A stretch of 64,000 nucleotides of DNA from Lytechinus variegatus (taxonomy: Eukaryota; Echinodermata; Echinoidea; Temnopleuroida; Toxopneustidae): NCBI RefSeq assembly GCF_018143015.1, contig NC_054758.1, positions 12,001,001 through 12,065,000 on the forward strand, written 5' to 3'. The stretch's first letter is position 1; every line of letters begins with the position of its first letter. A program made the position numbers and the translations under genes. Under the pieces are notes generated by a model. It worked only from the letters and a program-made list of their open reading frames with translations. It searched no databases and had not been told where the DNA came from. Positions 11,869-25,600 of this stretch are shown piece by piece.

Positions 11869-12099
11869 CTTTAAGCAAGGCATTCAATCATCAGTGCTCC
11901 TTTATCCTATATTCAAACGGAAGTGCTATAATAATTCTTGGTAACTCTGTGTGCACACATCTTCTTATCTCCATAGGGTACAAGCCGGTGTGTGTGTTAT
12001 TGGGTGAGCATGTACATATCTACATAGGCTACAAGCGGGTGTGTCTTCGGTGTAAGTGGGCATGTAAGTGGGACTTTGAGCGGGTGAGGTAGGTGCGGG

Positions 12100-12185
12100 T
12101 GGACATTGTTTGTATGGGTTTATGAGTTATTTGGGTGTATGTGCGTCGAGGTGCGTGTGTGTGTGTGCGCGCGCACACGTATGTA
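12100..12185. repeat. GT/GC-rich simple sequence
   Basis: Low-complexity gtgtgtgcgcgcgcacacgt run upstream of the candidate promoter. It has alternating purine-pyrimidine character. Confidence 0.6.
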
Positions 12186-12266
12186 CCACCACCACTTGTA
12201 TCTTACGATCCGCTGTTCATCTGAGGGGGTTGTCATGGCGCACATTGCTCAAGAAGAAATTACTCC

Positions 12267-12817
12267 TATAAAAGTTCTTATCTGATAAGAGGAAGCTGGG
12301 TCGTTTACTCGTCAGAAGCTTTCTACTCATCGAAGTGGATCTGAGAATACATCACACCAAGGAGATTGTCCGTTCATTGGATAGTTCATTTTCTGTATTC
12401 ATTTTTATTTTCATCGTAGAATCAAAGTGAGTATTGAAAATGATGCTTATATCAATACAGATCACATTTCATATATACCCAGTTGTTGTGTGTCCGGACG
12501 ATCAATTTTAGAAAGTCATTTGGAAAAATTTACAAGCGAATTTTCATCAATTTTTAGTACAAACTGTTAGGAAATGTTATAGAGAACAGCTATTAAATTC
12601 ATATTTTTAGTGTATTCCAAAGACAAAAAAAGCTTCATAACTATAAAGTGTCCGGACATCCGACCCCCCCCCCCCATCCTACTAAACTGCTTGTATGCAA
12701 TTTAATTCTAAGTTGTGCTGACACTCTGTAACTGGATCTCGTAACTTTGTTCCAGATTCTAAATCAAAATTACTACTGATTCAGCCATCGTGATCATTAT
12801 CAAGTGTTTTATAAGTG
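12267..12817 (+). promoter_or_regulatory. candidate TATA promoter and two untranslated exons of the small membrane protein gene
   Basis: TATAAAAG at 12267-12274, followed by a GATA-type word ctgataag at 12281-12288. About 30 bp downstream a possible first exon runs to a donor at 12426 (atcaaa|gtgagt). A second possible non-coding exon lies at 12756-12817 (ttccag|att to aagtg|gtgag). The first coding exon at 14665 begins exactly with ATG after an acceptor, so 5' untranslated exons must exist upstream. Inferred from motifs only. Confidence 0.4.
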
Positions 12818-13020
12818 GTGAGTTGTTCTTAAAGATACGTAGGCCTATATTCGCGACAAGTATGTGATCTACCGCCATACTACTGGGAATTATTTAGTAG
12901 AGGGTGATCTATCTAACAATTTACTGTATATGAAAACCAATTCAAAATTGTGTGTACCCATTTTTTGTAACTTATACTTCAGGTAGGCCTAAGACCAAAT
13001 TATTCTCTTTAACATGATAG

Positions 13021-13300
13021 AGGTGTTGTGGCTCAGTGGGATAAGTCTCCGGACTTTGAACCACAAGGTCCGGGGTTCAAATCCCATTGCAGCACACGCT
13101 TCCTTTGGCAAGGCGTCAGTATCTCCATTTGCCACTTTCCGCCCAGGAGTATAGTAAATTGGTACCCGGTAGGAAGGATTTCTTGAATGCTTGATCTGAG
13201 CGTCTGATCAGGTAGCTCCGTGCTAAAGCAAGGGTTGTGGTATTCAGAGCTTAGAAACATTGTTATTGACTGCTATATAAATGTTGCATGTTGCTCTTCA
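13021..13300 (+). mobile_element. tRNA-derived SINE
   Basis: The head has an A-box-like tggctcagtggg and a B-box ggttcaaatcc. The body has ttggcaaggcgtcagtatctccatttgcc, a ggtacccggtaggaa block, and a tail tgctatataaatgttgc. It shares the body and tail with the SINE at 52021-52335. Confidence 0.75.
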
Positions 13301-14139
13301 GATCATAAGCATAGCCGCGGGGGGGGGGGGGGGACTGCCCCCAGAAAGTCTGAAAACTTGTAAAATTTGTCACTGAGAATTTGTACTAAATCTAACAAAG
13401 TGTGTGCACGAAATCCTTTCATTTCAGTTTAAAAATCCGTAGTGCCCACATGACAAGCTCGGTCGGTTCGCGAAAATTTTTTCTCATCTTTCTCCCCAGG
13501 AAAAAAAAATCCTGCTTATGTCCATGTTCATTTGTATTTTAGGCCTATAAACAAACATGCCCCATGTCATTGGATGTGTATTTGCGCGTGTGTCTTTGTG
13601 TGGGGGAGGGTGGCTAGAAGTAAAATATATTACATATAAAACGAAGGGTCGCACTGGCAATGTTTCGTAAATTTGCACAATTCTAAGCAGATGCCTGATT
13701 CATTCAGTCTTTATTTATTTTGCTTCTCATAAAACGAGAAACAAGGTTTATGGTATTTGTTCCCTATAAAACGCATCGTCTATTACGTAACTTTGGATGG
13801 AAAACAATAGGAACTGATGAAATATGAGTGGAAGAAGATGAACAAGGAGGAGAACGTTCTTGGCCTTTTGAAAATGAAAATTATATTTATTTAATTAAAG
13901 GGGCATGTCTAGCCCTTGGTTAGGCACATGGGCAATTCTTTGGCAATGGAGCTACTAACATTGAGTAGTAGCTCCATGTTTTGGCGGTACCTCCTGAATC
14001 TCTCGAAGTTCAGTATTTTTTGTCCTGAAATATAAAGGAGACGAAGACGAAAGAAAAAACGAAATGAAGTTGAGGATGAAGATAAAAATAAAAAAAAGAA
14101 AAAATGAAAGGAAGAGAAATAAATAAATAATCAAATAAT

Positions 14140-14403
14140 AAATTATTCGTATAGCGCACGTATCCACCTTGCTAGGTGCTCAAGGCGTTCCTCTATACCC
14201 CGGCTAAGCTAGTCTACCGATTCTGGTGCGCGGAGCTTTTTGAGGAATTACTTCCTGCCAGTACCCATTTACCCCACCTGGGTCGAGTGCAGCACATCGT
14301 AGATAAATTTCTTGCTGAAGGAAAACACGCCATGGCTAGGATTTGAACCCAAGACTCTCTGTTTGAAAGGTGAGAGTCAGATCCACTAGACCTAGATGCG
14401 CCC
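14140..14403 (-). mobile_element. tRNA-derived SINE, second family
   Basis: Read on the - strand: gggcgcatctaggtctagtgg (A-box region) and gggttcaaatcctagcc (B-box) form the tRNA-like head. Then comes ttccttcagcaag and the conserved tgctgcactcgacccaggtg body. Its tail tagcgcacgtatccaccttgctaggtgctcaaggcg is echoed near 32975-33030 and 36640-36680. Confidence 0.7.
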
Positions 14404-14664
14404 AAGATCGAGGAGGACGAAGAGACAAGGGGAAGAATAAGGCGAGAAGATTGAGATGAAAAGGAGGAGGAAAAAAATATTCACAGGCTGACTTCTCACA
14501 GCAAATTGCTTGTGTTACCATTGTGGTATTCTTGGAGAAAAGGAACAATTTATTGTCTTTATCACGAAAGGAATTAATCATTCCTTTATTATTTTCATAT
14601 AATTTGACATCTTCGTTTTGCACTTTAAGTGAAGTTGACATTCTTTGATTATCATGATTTACAG

Positions 14665-16214
14665 ATGGCGTTTCGAATCATTCTGGCAATCTTGATAGTA
14701 GGCACATCATCGGTTGTTGAGGCTGGTCTATCAGGTAAGCTTGTGGTAACATGTTTTATGTAATCATAAAAAGAAAATGCGTTCGTGCCCTATGGCGATC
14801 ATATTTTGACGAAATGTGAAAGAAAAGGAGTCTGGAAATGACGTTAATTCATTTTGGTCGCAGACAAAAATTCTCAGTGTTGAAAAACAGAATACATGTT
14901 ATGATAATGCCGTCAAATGACCAAGAACAGCTGGGAGGTCTTTGTTGCAAATTGTGAAACAATCATCAGTTTCTTCCTTGCCTTTTGACAAACGACATAT
15001 TTGCAATTTTTCGTCAACTCCGAAACTCAGGAGGACACGGCTGTCCGCTTCACCACTTTTCGACAACGACCTCCCATCTGTTCTTTGTCATTTGGAGGGC
15101 ATTTTAAAAACATTTTCCGCATTCTTGAATCCTCCGTAACGTTGCTGGGTGAAACTCCCCAATGGAGCATTGTGAAATTAATAACTTTATCTAATAGAAC
15201 ATCATTGGCATCTGCCAATATTCTTGCTCGAAACAAAAATACAAAGTAGTACATAACAAATGAACAAAAACAATTCATAATTATTTCACCAAAACTTAAA
15301 TCTTCGTTCAGTAAATGTCTTATAATAGAAAAGTGGGATAAGCATGCAGGGGAGAAAGCGATAGAGATAAAGAAAGAAAATGTGTAAGAGAGAGAGAGAG
15401 GGGGGGGGGGGGGAGAGGCAGAGATAAGGGGGAGGAAGAGAGTGATATGAAGAAACAAGACGAAACAAAATATCGTCAATCATGATTTTGATATTACATA
15501 GAAACATGAATACCTTTGCCCGTATTCTGAAGTCAGGTTTAACTTAAACTCAGGTTTAAAGTTGTGGTTTAAGTATGGCGAGCAAATTGTTACATAAGTC
15601 ACTAACAATAGAGATATCATACTTCAGCTCATTTGGCTCTCAACTCATTCATAATTGTCTGGTAAGTATAAAAAGATTATTGTCTTCACCATCGATGAAT
15701 CAGGAAAGAGCACAGTAAACACAAGAAACATACAACTTAATAAAATCTTTGATACTTTTGGCTTCCCATACTTAAACTACAAATTTAAACCTAAGTTTAA
15801 GTGAAACCCGACTTCAGAATACGGGCCCTTGTGTACAATGCATGTGATGAAAATTGATTAAATGATGCACATGCTCCTTTCTAACTACCAGATCAAACGT
15901 TCACCTGGATCGACCTCTCTGCTGGCGTTGCAGCCACGGTGGGCATATGCGTCTTCCTCGTCGGTATCGCCTTCATGATCAACGACCTCGGCTTCAGGGA
16001 GTACTTGGCGGAGGTACGACCGAACGGACGACCCTTCGTCCAAGACCTTCCCGATGTCAATGCCCCCGAACCGATAGGTACCGTCTTCTCCCCGTCGATG
16101 AGCGATGGGAATGACCCCTCGGTGCCTGAGAAGGATGATGACGATTTCACCAAACCATCAGCAGCAGTGGTGGGCTTCGTCAACGAGGGGGAACTGCCCG
16201 TTGTACTGTCGTAG
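14665..16214 (+). CDS. small single-pass membrane protein of unknown function (exons 14665-14734 and 15892-16214)
   Basis: Exon 14665-14734 starts with ATG directly after an acceptor (ttacag|atg) and ends at tca g|gtaag. Exon 15892-16214 starts after actaccag and ends at TAG. The phase-1 join makes Asp24, giving 130 residues. Residues 1-20 (MAFRIILAILIVGTSSVVEA) look like a cleavable signal peptide. Residues 24-31 would be a very short outer segment, and 32-53 a membrane helix (VAATVGICVFLVGIAFMI). Residues 54-130 form a Pro/Asp-rich tail with an acidic run (EKDDDDF). Exon 2 is clearly more GC-rich than its surroundings, as expected for coding DNA. I do not recognise the family. A 2-helix topology with an uncleaved first segment is the alternative. 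AATAAA occurs at 16961-16966. Confidence 0.72.
14890..15160. repeat. dispersed repeat with facing gaggtctttgtcg blocks, copy 1
   Basis: Contains gaggtctttgttgcaaattg on one side and cacttttcgacaacgacctccc on the other, in inverted arrangement, plus acaaacgacatatttgcaat. Related copies lie at 18063-18335 and 58690-58890. It lies in the intron of the small membrane protein gene. Confidence 0.55.
15521..15827. mobile_element. MITE with inverted ends, about 307 bp
   Basis: The left end cccgtattctgaagtcaggt is matched in inverted form by the right end acccgacttcagaatacggg at 15806-15825, followed inward by aggtttaaa-type words on both sides. There is no ORF. It lies in the intron of the small membrane protein gene, 65 bp before its last exon. 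Confidence 0.7.
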
Positions 16215-17061
16215 GCAACGCGGGGCAAGGACATTGAATGATTAAACCGTTTTCTACCGAAACCGGGATATCTCTGCACAAAGCCTATGGAATTACATGA
16301 AGTAGTAGACAAAGTGTTAAATGTCTATATCTCCATAAAAAACTAAGATTTCTCGAATTGCCTTTCTTACAGGATCTTAATGAGGAGGGAGGGAGGGGGG
16401 GGGTGTCAGGGAGGATTGATAACGTACAACAGCTTTCCTCTGTCAAGTATCACTTTCCTGTAATATTAAAAAACAAGCAGTAGCGTTATGAGCGAAATTT
16501 TTTTTTGAGGGGGCCAGTGTTTGCCTATGGGGCAAAACATATTAAAATCTGCGAGCAAGAGAAGCGAGCTAGCGACATTTTTTAATAAGATCTATTTTTG
16601 TGATAGACTGGCATAATATTCTGATCTTGATAGCATATTTATCCTCGTCCCTTTCCTTTTCTTTTTCTTTCCCCCCTTTTATCTTGACATTGAAACCTTT
16701 TTTGAAAGGGGGGATGTATGCCATTGATAATGCATTTATTTTACCCCTCATTTGACATAGATTTTAGATAAAATACTTGTGTGTTTTTTCTATATTCAAA
16801 GCATTCTTAGGTTTGACTGGATTTAGCCTTAATCTATATATCGACCGTAGTAAATGTATAAACTATATATTTTTGTGTTTGATTGATGATAATGAATGTT
16901 TACATGTGTTATAATAACTGCGGTGAAGATTGTAAAAAGTTGTCATGTAATTAACAATGAAATAAATTTAAACAAATGAATTAAAACAACATTTAAAAAA
17001 AATCACAAATAATGGAAACATGTGCTTTCTTACGCCCGCGATTCTTATTTTGTTTGGAGTG

Positions 17062-17062
<1 letters not shown>
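16215..17062 (+). other. 3' UTR of the small membrane protein gene and flank
   Basis: Non-coding after the TAG at 16214. A G-run lies at 16385-16400, a T/C-rich tract at 16640-16680 and a poly(A) signal AATAAA at 16961-16966, which probably ends the transcript. Confidence 0.45.

Positions 17063-17095
<33 letters not shown>
17063..17095. repeat. (CA)n microsatellite
   Basis: About 16 uninterrupted CA units. Confidence 0.9.
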
Positions 17096-17097
<2 letters not shown>

Positions 17098-18062
17098 GTT
17101 GTGCACCAGACTTGTAGGAATATATAAGGAAGGCTAGTAGTGACTATTTTAAGATGTAATAGTCGGTCCTTTTGCTCCCTCATACCATGACTTAAAATTC
17201 TAATAACTTTCTCTATGATCATACACCTATGTCAATTATTAACAAGTTTTATTTCGAATTCCGTACATAAATGTAGATCCAACGAACATTGGTGTAATGA
17301 GAACAACAAATTGAGGGGGCCGAACATGGCGTATGGTGTGCGAAAAAAAATATCGCGAATGAGCGATGTGAGTGCATGAAGATGAATGTTGACCTTTTAT
17401 AACAAAGAGCTGACTTGGGGATTGATTTTGACAATGTTAATGGTTTAAACAGAACATTTAACTCATTTCCCTGTTCTTTTTTTTTCTTCTTCGTTTTCCT
17501 CGTTTTTTTCTCGGTCTTTGATTTTTTGTTTTTGCGGAGGAGGGGGGGGGGCATGCCCAAAGGCTCTCTATCTGTTCGTCAGTGGCGCCATAAGCCTGGG
17601 GAGTCCCATAAGACCCCTATCGTATACAAAGTGCTACTGTGGATTCTGAGGGGTTGCTACATTTTTCGATGCTTTGAATGTGATCTTTAGGTATTTGCAG
17701 CCCTCTGTCGTTCATGTTTAATTCCTCTTTAATACGGCACTTTCAGCAGTTTTCTTACAAAATTCAGTAATGATGTATTCATTAAAACATGCAAGAATAG
17801 AGACAAAGATTATACACTGAAACCTTCTCCCCCATTCCACTCTTTAGAAGTTGTTTTATGATAAAAAAAAACATGCACACACACCCACCCGCACGATATT
17901 TTCTTTTTGCTTGGCACCTGATCAAAGTTATTAATTTTATTTGAAAAATATGATTGTGATATCATATCCTACACACTATAACTGCATAGGGAAAAGACAG
18001 TCATGTACTGTAATCCTGATATAGTGGCCCTCGGGTTTTGGGAATTTACCATCACTTAACAT
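17096..18062 (+). other. intergenic DNA, no gene seen
   Basis: AT-rich with pyrimidine tracts near 17470-17540 and a G-run at 17540-17552. Repeat-like phrases around ggcgccataagcc near 17585 hint at an old element. There is no supported ORF. Confidence 0.4.
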
Positions 18063-18335
18063 TAGGAAGTTTCTGCAACTACAGAGAAGACGGAGTTAAG
18101 AACACAGTAAATGTATTGACAATGCCTGTCAAATGGCAATGAGCAACTTGGAGGTCTTTGTCGAGAATGGGTGACCCTGCATGAGCAGTAGTTTCGTCCG
18201 AAGGTCCAGTGCTCACGAAAAATTGCAAATATTTCGTTTGTCCAGAACGAAAATTCCGGAAAACTCTGTCTTGATTCACACATTTTCGACAAAGACGTCT
18301 TAGTTGAGCTTTGTCACGAAGAACGTTTGACAATA
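18063..18335. repeat. dispersed repeat with facing gaggtctttgtcg blocks, copy 2
   Basis: gaggtctttgtcgagaatgg near 18150 faces cacattttcgacaaagacgt near 18278, with caaatatttcgtttgtccag between. The open frames across it are by-products of this palindromic structure. Confidence 0.55.
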
Positions 18336-19054
18336 CATTTTGTTCTGTTAAAAATCTCTCGTGTGTCGCGGAAGTAAAATGTCTCTATTGACTGTAAAAC
18401 CGACAGTATGTATGTCTTTTTATATGTATATGCTCAGATAAATTGCACCGGAAAATGTACTCAAATATGGAAGGAAGTTTCCTACATTTGAACAAAGTGC
18501 AAGAGAATCGAGTACCCCAAAGACATCAACATATCCATTAGATGAACAGAGTTGAGTGTCAATTATGAATTCGAATACAAATCTGAATTTTGAATCTGAA
18601 ATATAGACAGAACATTTTATGATATTGACTGATCATTTTTATGGACGACGCACCTAAAGTCCAGTTTTGTATGGCCTGGTATCGGGTGAGTATAAAATGT
18701 TAAGTACGATATATATTTTCTAAAATCATTAATGACTCCACAAATATAACACATTATGTTAGACGAATGATTGAGTAGTATTCAATATGTGGCATATTTC
18801 CTTGGCATATCACTGCGTTTACATGAACATTAGACGTATTAAAACAGTGTAAACATTTCTTCTTCAAAACAACCCTTCCGAATTAATGAGGCCAAGAAAT
18901 AAAACTATTGAGGAGGAAAAATCGTGTTCTGTTTTTAGCTGATAACCATTTTATCTTTTGCTTGTCAAATTCTCAAGGAGGCGAATTTAAATCATTTTGT
19001 AGTTGGCTATAGTTTATTTATCATTAATTAATTAATTATTGAATTAATTAATTC

Positions 19055-19240
19055 ATTTATGCAATCGTTCGTTCGTTCATTCAGTCGTGCATTCATTCAT
19101 TCATTTATTCATTTATTCACTTGTTCGTTCGTTCGGACATTCATTCATTTATTCATCCAATCGTTCGTTCGTTCGGACATTCATTCATTCATTCATTCAT
19201 CTATTCATTCATTCATTCATTCATGAATGAATGAATGATG
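19055..19240. repeat. (ATTC/GTTC)n tetranucleotide microsatellite
   Basis: Interrupted attcattcattcgttcgttc repeats ending in a short inverted attcatgaatgaatgaatga hairpin at 19215-19238. Confidence 0.9.
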
Positions 19241-19652
19241 CCGGCATGAATAAAAAGCAAATTCTGTATTCACATTTCTATTTCTAGTATTATAAAAAAA
19301 TGAATTAAAGTATTCTTTACAAGCATATCCGATATGCTTTTGCAATGTCTATAAGTATTGCATGCACACACAGTCATTTAACTGGTAGATATTTTAAATA
19401 ACGGGTTTGATAATGAGAAAGTGTAATAATTCTGACAACCCTATTTTGCAAAAGGTATAAGCATTAAGTTTAGTTGGGTAATAGAATAATTAACAGATTA
19501 AATTTAACCTATTGTAGATATTGAATATTATCATTGTGTAATTACACTCTGATTGTATTATCGAGTAGTATTTGAACAATATCTACTTGTAGGCCTAGCT
19601 GGTCAATGGCCACAAATGTAGGGGATATTTTGATAGATCTCACGGATTGGAA

Positions 19653-22600
19653 ATGGGTCGACATAGCTGCCGTGAAGCGACATCGGACGATATAGCAAAG
19701 GTGTATGATTTGCTAAACGAGTACGTCATCGAACAGGAGTTAGAAGACGAATTCATGAATTCGAAGCCAGGTTAGTTGTCTACAGGGGCCGCGGAACGGT
19801 TTTCAAAGTGGGGGGGGGGGGCTGACCATACAAAAAAATCACAATCCTATGGTCATTTTTACGTTTTGTACACGGTTATGGAAAAAGTCGGGGGGGGGGG
19901 GTCAAAAGTCACGAGTAGCGTAATACGCTAAACATTTTAAGGGGGAAAACATTGTGTGTGGGGCAAAATTTTTAAGAACTTTGCCCCATACAGTGTTTGT
20001 GAAAGGGTCAAGTTGTATGGTAGATTTGACACAATACAATATTCAGAAAAGGATATAAAATGTTATGCAATTTTCCCTTTCTTTTCTTTCTTTATCTTAT
20101 TTTCTTGTTCGTGATTTTTTCGAGGGGGCCATGACCCAGACCTCCAGTCTGTGCGTCAGTGGTGGCTGTCAATAACCAGGCGCGGATCCAGGAGGGGGCC
20201 GAGCTCCGGCCCCCCCCCTATTTTTTGACAACCTGCAGAAAAAAGTGTACTCTTTACCTTGATAGAAACTACGAAAAACAGAAAGAAAGGTAAGGAAGAG
20301 GTATTTTACCCATGATGAGTAATTTACAGCCTCGTAACGACCGGCCCGACCCCGAAAGGATTCCCCCAAAAAGGTGAGGGGAAGAATTGGTAAATAGACT
20401 TTATATAAAATTTTTCGCTCGCGCTTCGCACTCGCATTGCCTGTGTAATGAATCCCATTCAAGAGGGTTAAATGACACTAATATATAACCAATATATCTA
20501 CAATATATCCAGTTCTAATTTGCACACTTTTTTTTTTAGCTCGCACATCAAGCTTTCATTATTTTGTTTGATTTTCACAAATTGTTAATGTGTATCAAAT
20601 GTTCAGCTCGCGCTGCGCGCTCGCATTGATTTGTGAGAAACCTATGCTCTTTGGAAATTCTTACCAAAATTTGTCAAAATGCTCCTTTATCATGTCAGTA
20701 TATCAAAAAATTAAGCTCATGCTTCGTGCTCGCATTTAATTATTTGAGACACACATCTTGTTTATTTAAATAAAAGACGCTTAGACTGTTCATTTTTTCA
20801 GGTCGGAATATCAGAAATTTTGAACTCGCACTTCGCACTCTCATTATTTAATTGGTGATACTTGTATCCTCCTCATTAATCACTAAAACAGTCCTAATTG
20901 AGTCACTTTTCACGTTACTATATGATAAAATTTCGGCTTGCGCTTCGGCGCTTGCATTGTTTAGTCGGATACTTATTTTTGTTTATGATTATAAAAACTG
21001 CTCTGAATCTTCAGTTCTAAGGACATAAAATATCAAAGATTTTTAGCTCGCGCTCGCATTATATATTAAGACCACATGAGATACCTTATATTGTTTATAG
21101 CAATAAATACTAACATATACTTAAAACTTCAGTCTTTAGTTAGGACTACCCCCTGAAAACCAACAAAAAAAAAGCCAGATTGTAGCGGCCAATCAAAAAA
21201 ATGTTGATCAAAATATTTTTCGGCCCCCCCCCCTATTGGCGAAAGCTGGATCCGCCCCTGATAACACTGATTTAAGAACAAACTTGTGCCTTCCTTTTAT
21301 ACTTCTCATGGAGGTTAAAGTGAGATGAATTATGTATTCATTTTTTAACAATTAACTTTCGCTTTTTTCGATTTTATCTTTGATTTCAAAACTGTGTGAT
21401 ATTTAAACATTTTATTCCCCCAACAGCATTCAGCGAGCATTATAAGCGTGGACTTTTTACACCAATCATCGCCGAGGTCACAAATGACGGAGAAAATGAG
21501 AAGGATATCATTGGATGTGCCTTTATTTCGTTTCCCTTCAATTACGTAATTGGAATCACTGGTTTCATCCACTGCTGTTACTTGAAGCCGTCTTATAGGG
21601 GTATGTATCATGCTTTAATCGACAGTTGGCAAAAATATGATTCATTTTTAGCGAAGCGCTACTTTGATGATGTGATGGTGATGTTCAATCAGCATTTATT
21701 TGTATCGAGCCATTTATCTGTTAAAAAAATACTAAAAGGGCGCGCCGGCTCCCTAATATGTCACACATTATTCATAAATATGCTGAAAATATGGGACTTT
21801 ATTTCAGACAGTGAGTTCACTGGTTCAGATTTTAAGGTCTCAATGTTACAATTACGAAGTTGGATCGGTAGAGAGTTCTAAAAAGACGAGCCGCAATTTG
21901 GGGGGGGGGCAAAACGATAGTTTTGCCCCCAATATTCTCATTGGTGGGGCGATCGCCTCGCCCCTCTTTGCCCCCAGGATCGACGACTCTGCACATACAC
22001 ATCCATTCCCTCCAGAACTGATAAGCCCATCCAAATATAAATACACGCCCGTATACACTTTGCACATAAGCATGGCTTATTCCTATCGATGGTTTTCATA
22101 AAATGGGAGTGTTAGTGTTTTGACAATTATTATCTGCACTGTAAAAACGCTGTTTAAAATTTTAAGCACGTTGCTCAATCTCAACACTCTAGCAGCTATT
22201 GTTTAAACAACTTTTTAGATAAAAGGTTTAAACTAAAAAAAAAAACCCGTGTAAACTAGTTTAAACAATTGTGTTAGAGTGACGTTCTTAAGCAACGTGC
22301 TTGAGATTAAAAAAAAAGTGTTTACAGTGTATGATTCGTATTTGTAAGTGGGTATGTTATTGACAGAAACCGTGGAGGAAAAGAACGCAGAAGACTATCA
22401 AACCGGGGAACTTTAACAAAACGTCGGTGGTCTTCGTTTTTGGTCCCCCAAAAGGTTGAGAATCAATTAAAAATGGCGCTGAAATACTTAGAATAATCGG
22501 CCAAAATTTAAGCGCCCTTTACGCACCTTTTTGTATATCCTGACTGTAAAAACTGTGGTGTTAAAACTGACACCAATTGGTGTTAATAGAGGACCACACC

Positions 22601-25600
22601 CTGAGGTGTTAAAATAACACCCTAGAGATTGAACATAACACCAAAGAGTGTAAATGTAACAACCATAGGTGTTGTAATAACACCTACAGGTAACACCACC
22701 AATTTAACACCGGTATAAAATAACTGGTGTGGTCCTCTATGTACACTGGTTAACACCACAGTTTTTGCTGTGTACAGGCACACACACACGTCTCCATTTG
22801 CCTGTTGCATGCAAAAATGTATGCTCCCGCTTCCCTGCGTCGCTACTGATTTACCGGTTGATCATAAAGGTGGTGTGGTGAGGGTCTACCCGCGATGTAT
22901 GTGCGGGTGATTGCGCGAGGAAAGCTGCTTTGACTGACTTAAAAACGTAAACATCCTACAAATAGTCCACCATTATTGCATATAACTACTCCATCCAAAT
23001 CATCATTGTGTGTGGCTACCCCGGGGGGGGGGGGGCACTCCACCAAAAAGTAGTGGGGGTGTGCCGCGGGCGAGACAAAAAACAGGGGCCTTGGAGCGGG
23101 CTTATTGTAAAAAGGAGGGTCCTCGGAACGGGCTTCGGAACGACAAATGTTTGTGAAAACGGGGGTCCTTGGAACGGATCGCCAGCGTGTGAGTGCGTAT
23201 GCATCCCTATGGAACGGTCAAGCGTGCATGATGCAGCTAGCGCGGCCTCCGCCGGGGATCTCTGCGGCCGCTTTTCACCAAAATTGCAGCTCATTCAATG
23301 CGATCGGAGCGGCGTAACGAAAAATATGCGAAGCTTTGGAGCGGATTTCTCTCTTCTTTTTTCTCGATAAGAAGAAAATGCTATGCCTTGGAGCGGCTTT
23401 TTTTGTTCTTTTTCTCAACAAGGCAAAAATGCTATGCCTTGGAACGGAAATTTGAGTGTAAAAATGGGGGTCCCCTCCGCGGCACATACCCACTATGCAT
23501 AATATACTGAGTGCCCCCCCGGGGTGGCTACATTCCCATGAAAGATTAGGGTGTGTAATATTTGACAGTAAAATTCTCATTTTGGTAGTAATTTAATATG
23601 ATACACATTAAAAAAACAAATCCTGATTTCCCCGACGTCATGAAACTGACCCATACTATCGTGTGCCATCTTGAATTATTATTTTTCTTTTAATCAGACA
23701 GGCTTGAACTTGTATTGTTAAACGCATGGAGTATTGATCATTCGTACAAATAATCATTTTTAATTTCATTTGACAGATCTTGGACTTCAGCAAATGTTAC
23801 TTAAGTTGGCAACAAAGGTTTGTGTAATTTACCTAAAACAGTGTTAAACAAGATTTAAGATGAAGAAATTTTATAATTATGCTAATGATTTTCATTCAGA
23901 TAGAATATTATTTAATTGCTTTTGTAAGAACAGAGGCAATGTCAGTGTTTCTAATGGGAATAACATAAAATCGAAGTATTGTCACTCCTTAGTTATAACT
24001 ATTACAATTGCATCCTTATTCTGAAATAAAGATGACCTTTAATTAGTCAGCATAATTCTAGTTTCATGTATTTTATATCTAATTTTGATGTCGAACACAC
24101 AATCAACGAAGAAAAAATTCCAGCCCCACCACCCCCCAAAAGTATGGGAATTTGTTTCCAATATATATTCAATCATTGCACATAAGTCCCTCCACTGAAA
24201 AAATTCTGATGTATCCACCTAAGCCATGCAAATAAAACAACATTATTTAATAAAACAATATTTCGAATTTTACTTACATAACCATGCATTTCAGGTTTCT
24301 ATAGAGAAAGGATCTCACGGCTTGCTGGCGGCTGTGTGTGGGAGAGACTATATATTTAATTCCGCTTTCGAGTCCGAAGGCGCGACTAACTTAAACACCA
24401 GCATGGCCAAAGGTGCAGGGAGTGATTTCTGGATAATGCCAAATCCCTCAGCAACGCCAGAGTTTTTGGTAAGCACATGTTCGATAAGGGTGTGTATCGT
24501 TCTGATTCCACAGCTTTCTATCCAGTACCATAATGAGCCAAGATAGCTGAGGCGTATGGGCGAAATTTTTAGAAAGGCCACGAGCGAGCAAAAACGTTAG
24601 CTTCTTTAAATTCAAAATCTTCTAGCAGTATCTGTTTTTAAATCGATTACCTAGAAAATCGCAAGAAAAGTTGACGCTCGATAGAGTGTGCTTCCAGCCA
24701 CCAAAAGAAATGTTTGTATTAGAAAAGTAAGTTGTACTTGTTCAAATAAAACTTGCTTTACAAGTCTTTACACGTTGTCGTCACAAAAAAATGTCACTAT
24801 AACAGAACCCTGTGGGACACCCATTGTAATGACGGATTCATACGATATTCCGGAGTTCCCAATATGCATGTATCTAATTAATCTTCACACATTCGTCTTT
24901 CCTTCTTGAATTTTATTTTCCATGTCAACAAAGCCCTGATTGTTTCTCCCCATGCCTTGTTCTTGCAAAGTGTGTGCTACCTTTCTCATTCTTTACACCA
25001 ATGTCATTTCTTTTCCGTTTTTCATCTGAATATTCTCGGCCGACTTGCTTTTATTTCAAAGCTCCTCAATTCCAAGTCATCGCTTTCTCCCACTCACCCC
25101 CTCTCTCGAGCTATATCCCTACGGGAAGGAACACAGTGTGTACCTGTGTGTATTCACAGTATGTGCCTGTGTGTATTCACAGTGTGTGCCTGTGTGTATT
25201 CACAGTGTGTGCCACAGTGTATTCACAGTGTATTCATAGTACATAAAAATGTACTATGTGAATATATCATTCTCAGTGTTTATCTGCTCAAATTCAACAG
25301 TGTGAAGATATTTTCAGACTGTGGACACCTCTACAGTATGTGTGACTGTTCACAGCGTGTGTATGGTCGACTATGTGTTTTCATAATGTGTTCCATGGAA
25401 CACATTATGAAAACACCTTCACGCTGTAAAATTTGAGCACTTCAACAGTGTGCATCACATATTCACGTAGTAGACCATATACACGCAGTCTGAAAATATC
25501 TTCACACTGTTGAATTTTAACAGATAAACACTGTGGATAATATTTTCACAGAATACATATGTAAACACAGTGATCAAACGTCGTTCTTTCCAGCAGGAAT

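Noticed and set aside
15027..15479. 150-codon ORF on the - strand
   Set aside because: It lies over a dispersed repeat and a purine-rich low-complexity tract in an intron; no motif and no splice logic.
23008..23580. Overlapping ORFs of 100-120 codons on both strands
   Set aside because: All fall inside the C/G-ended MITE with internal repeats; composition explains the lack of stops.
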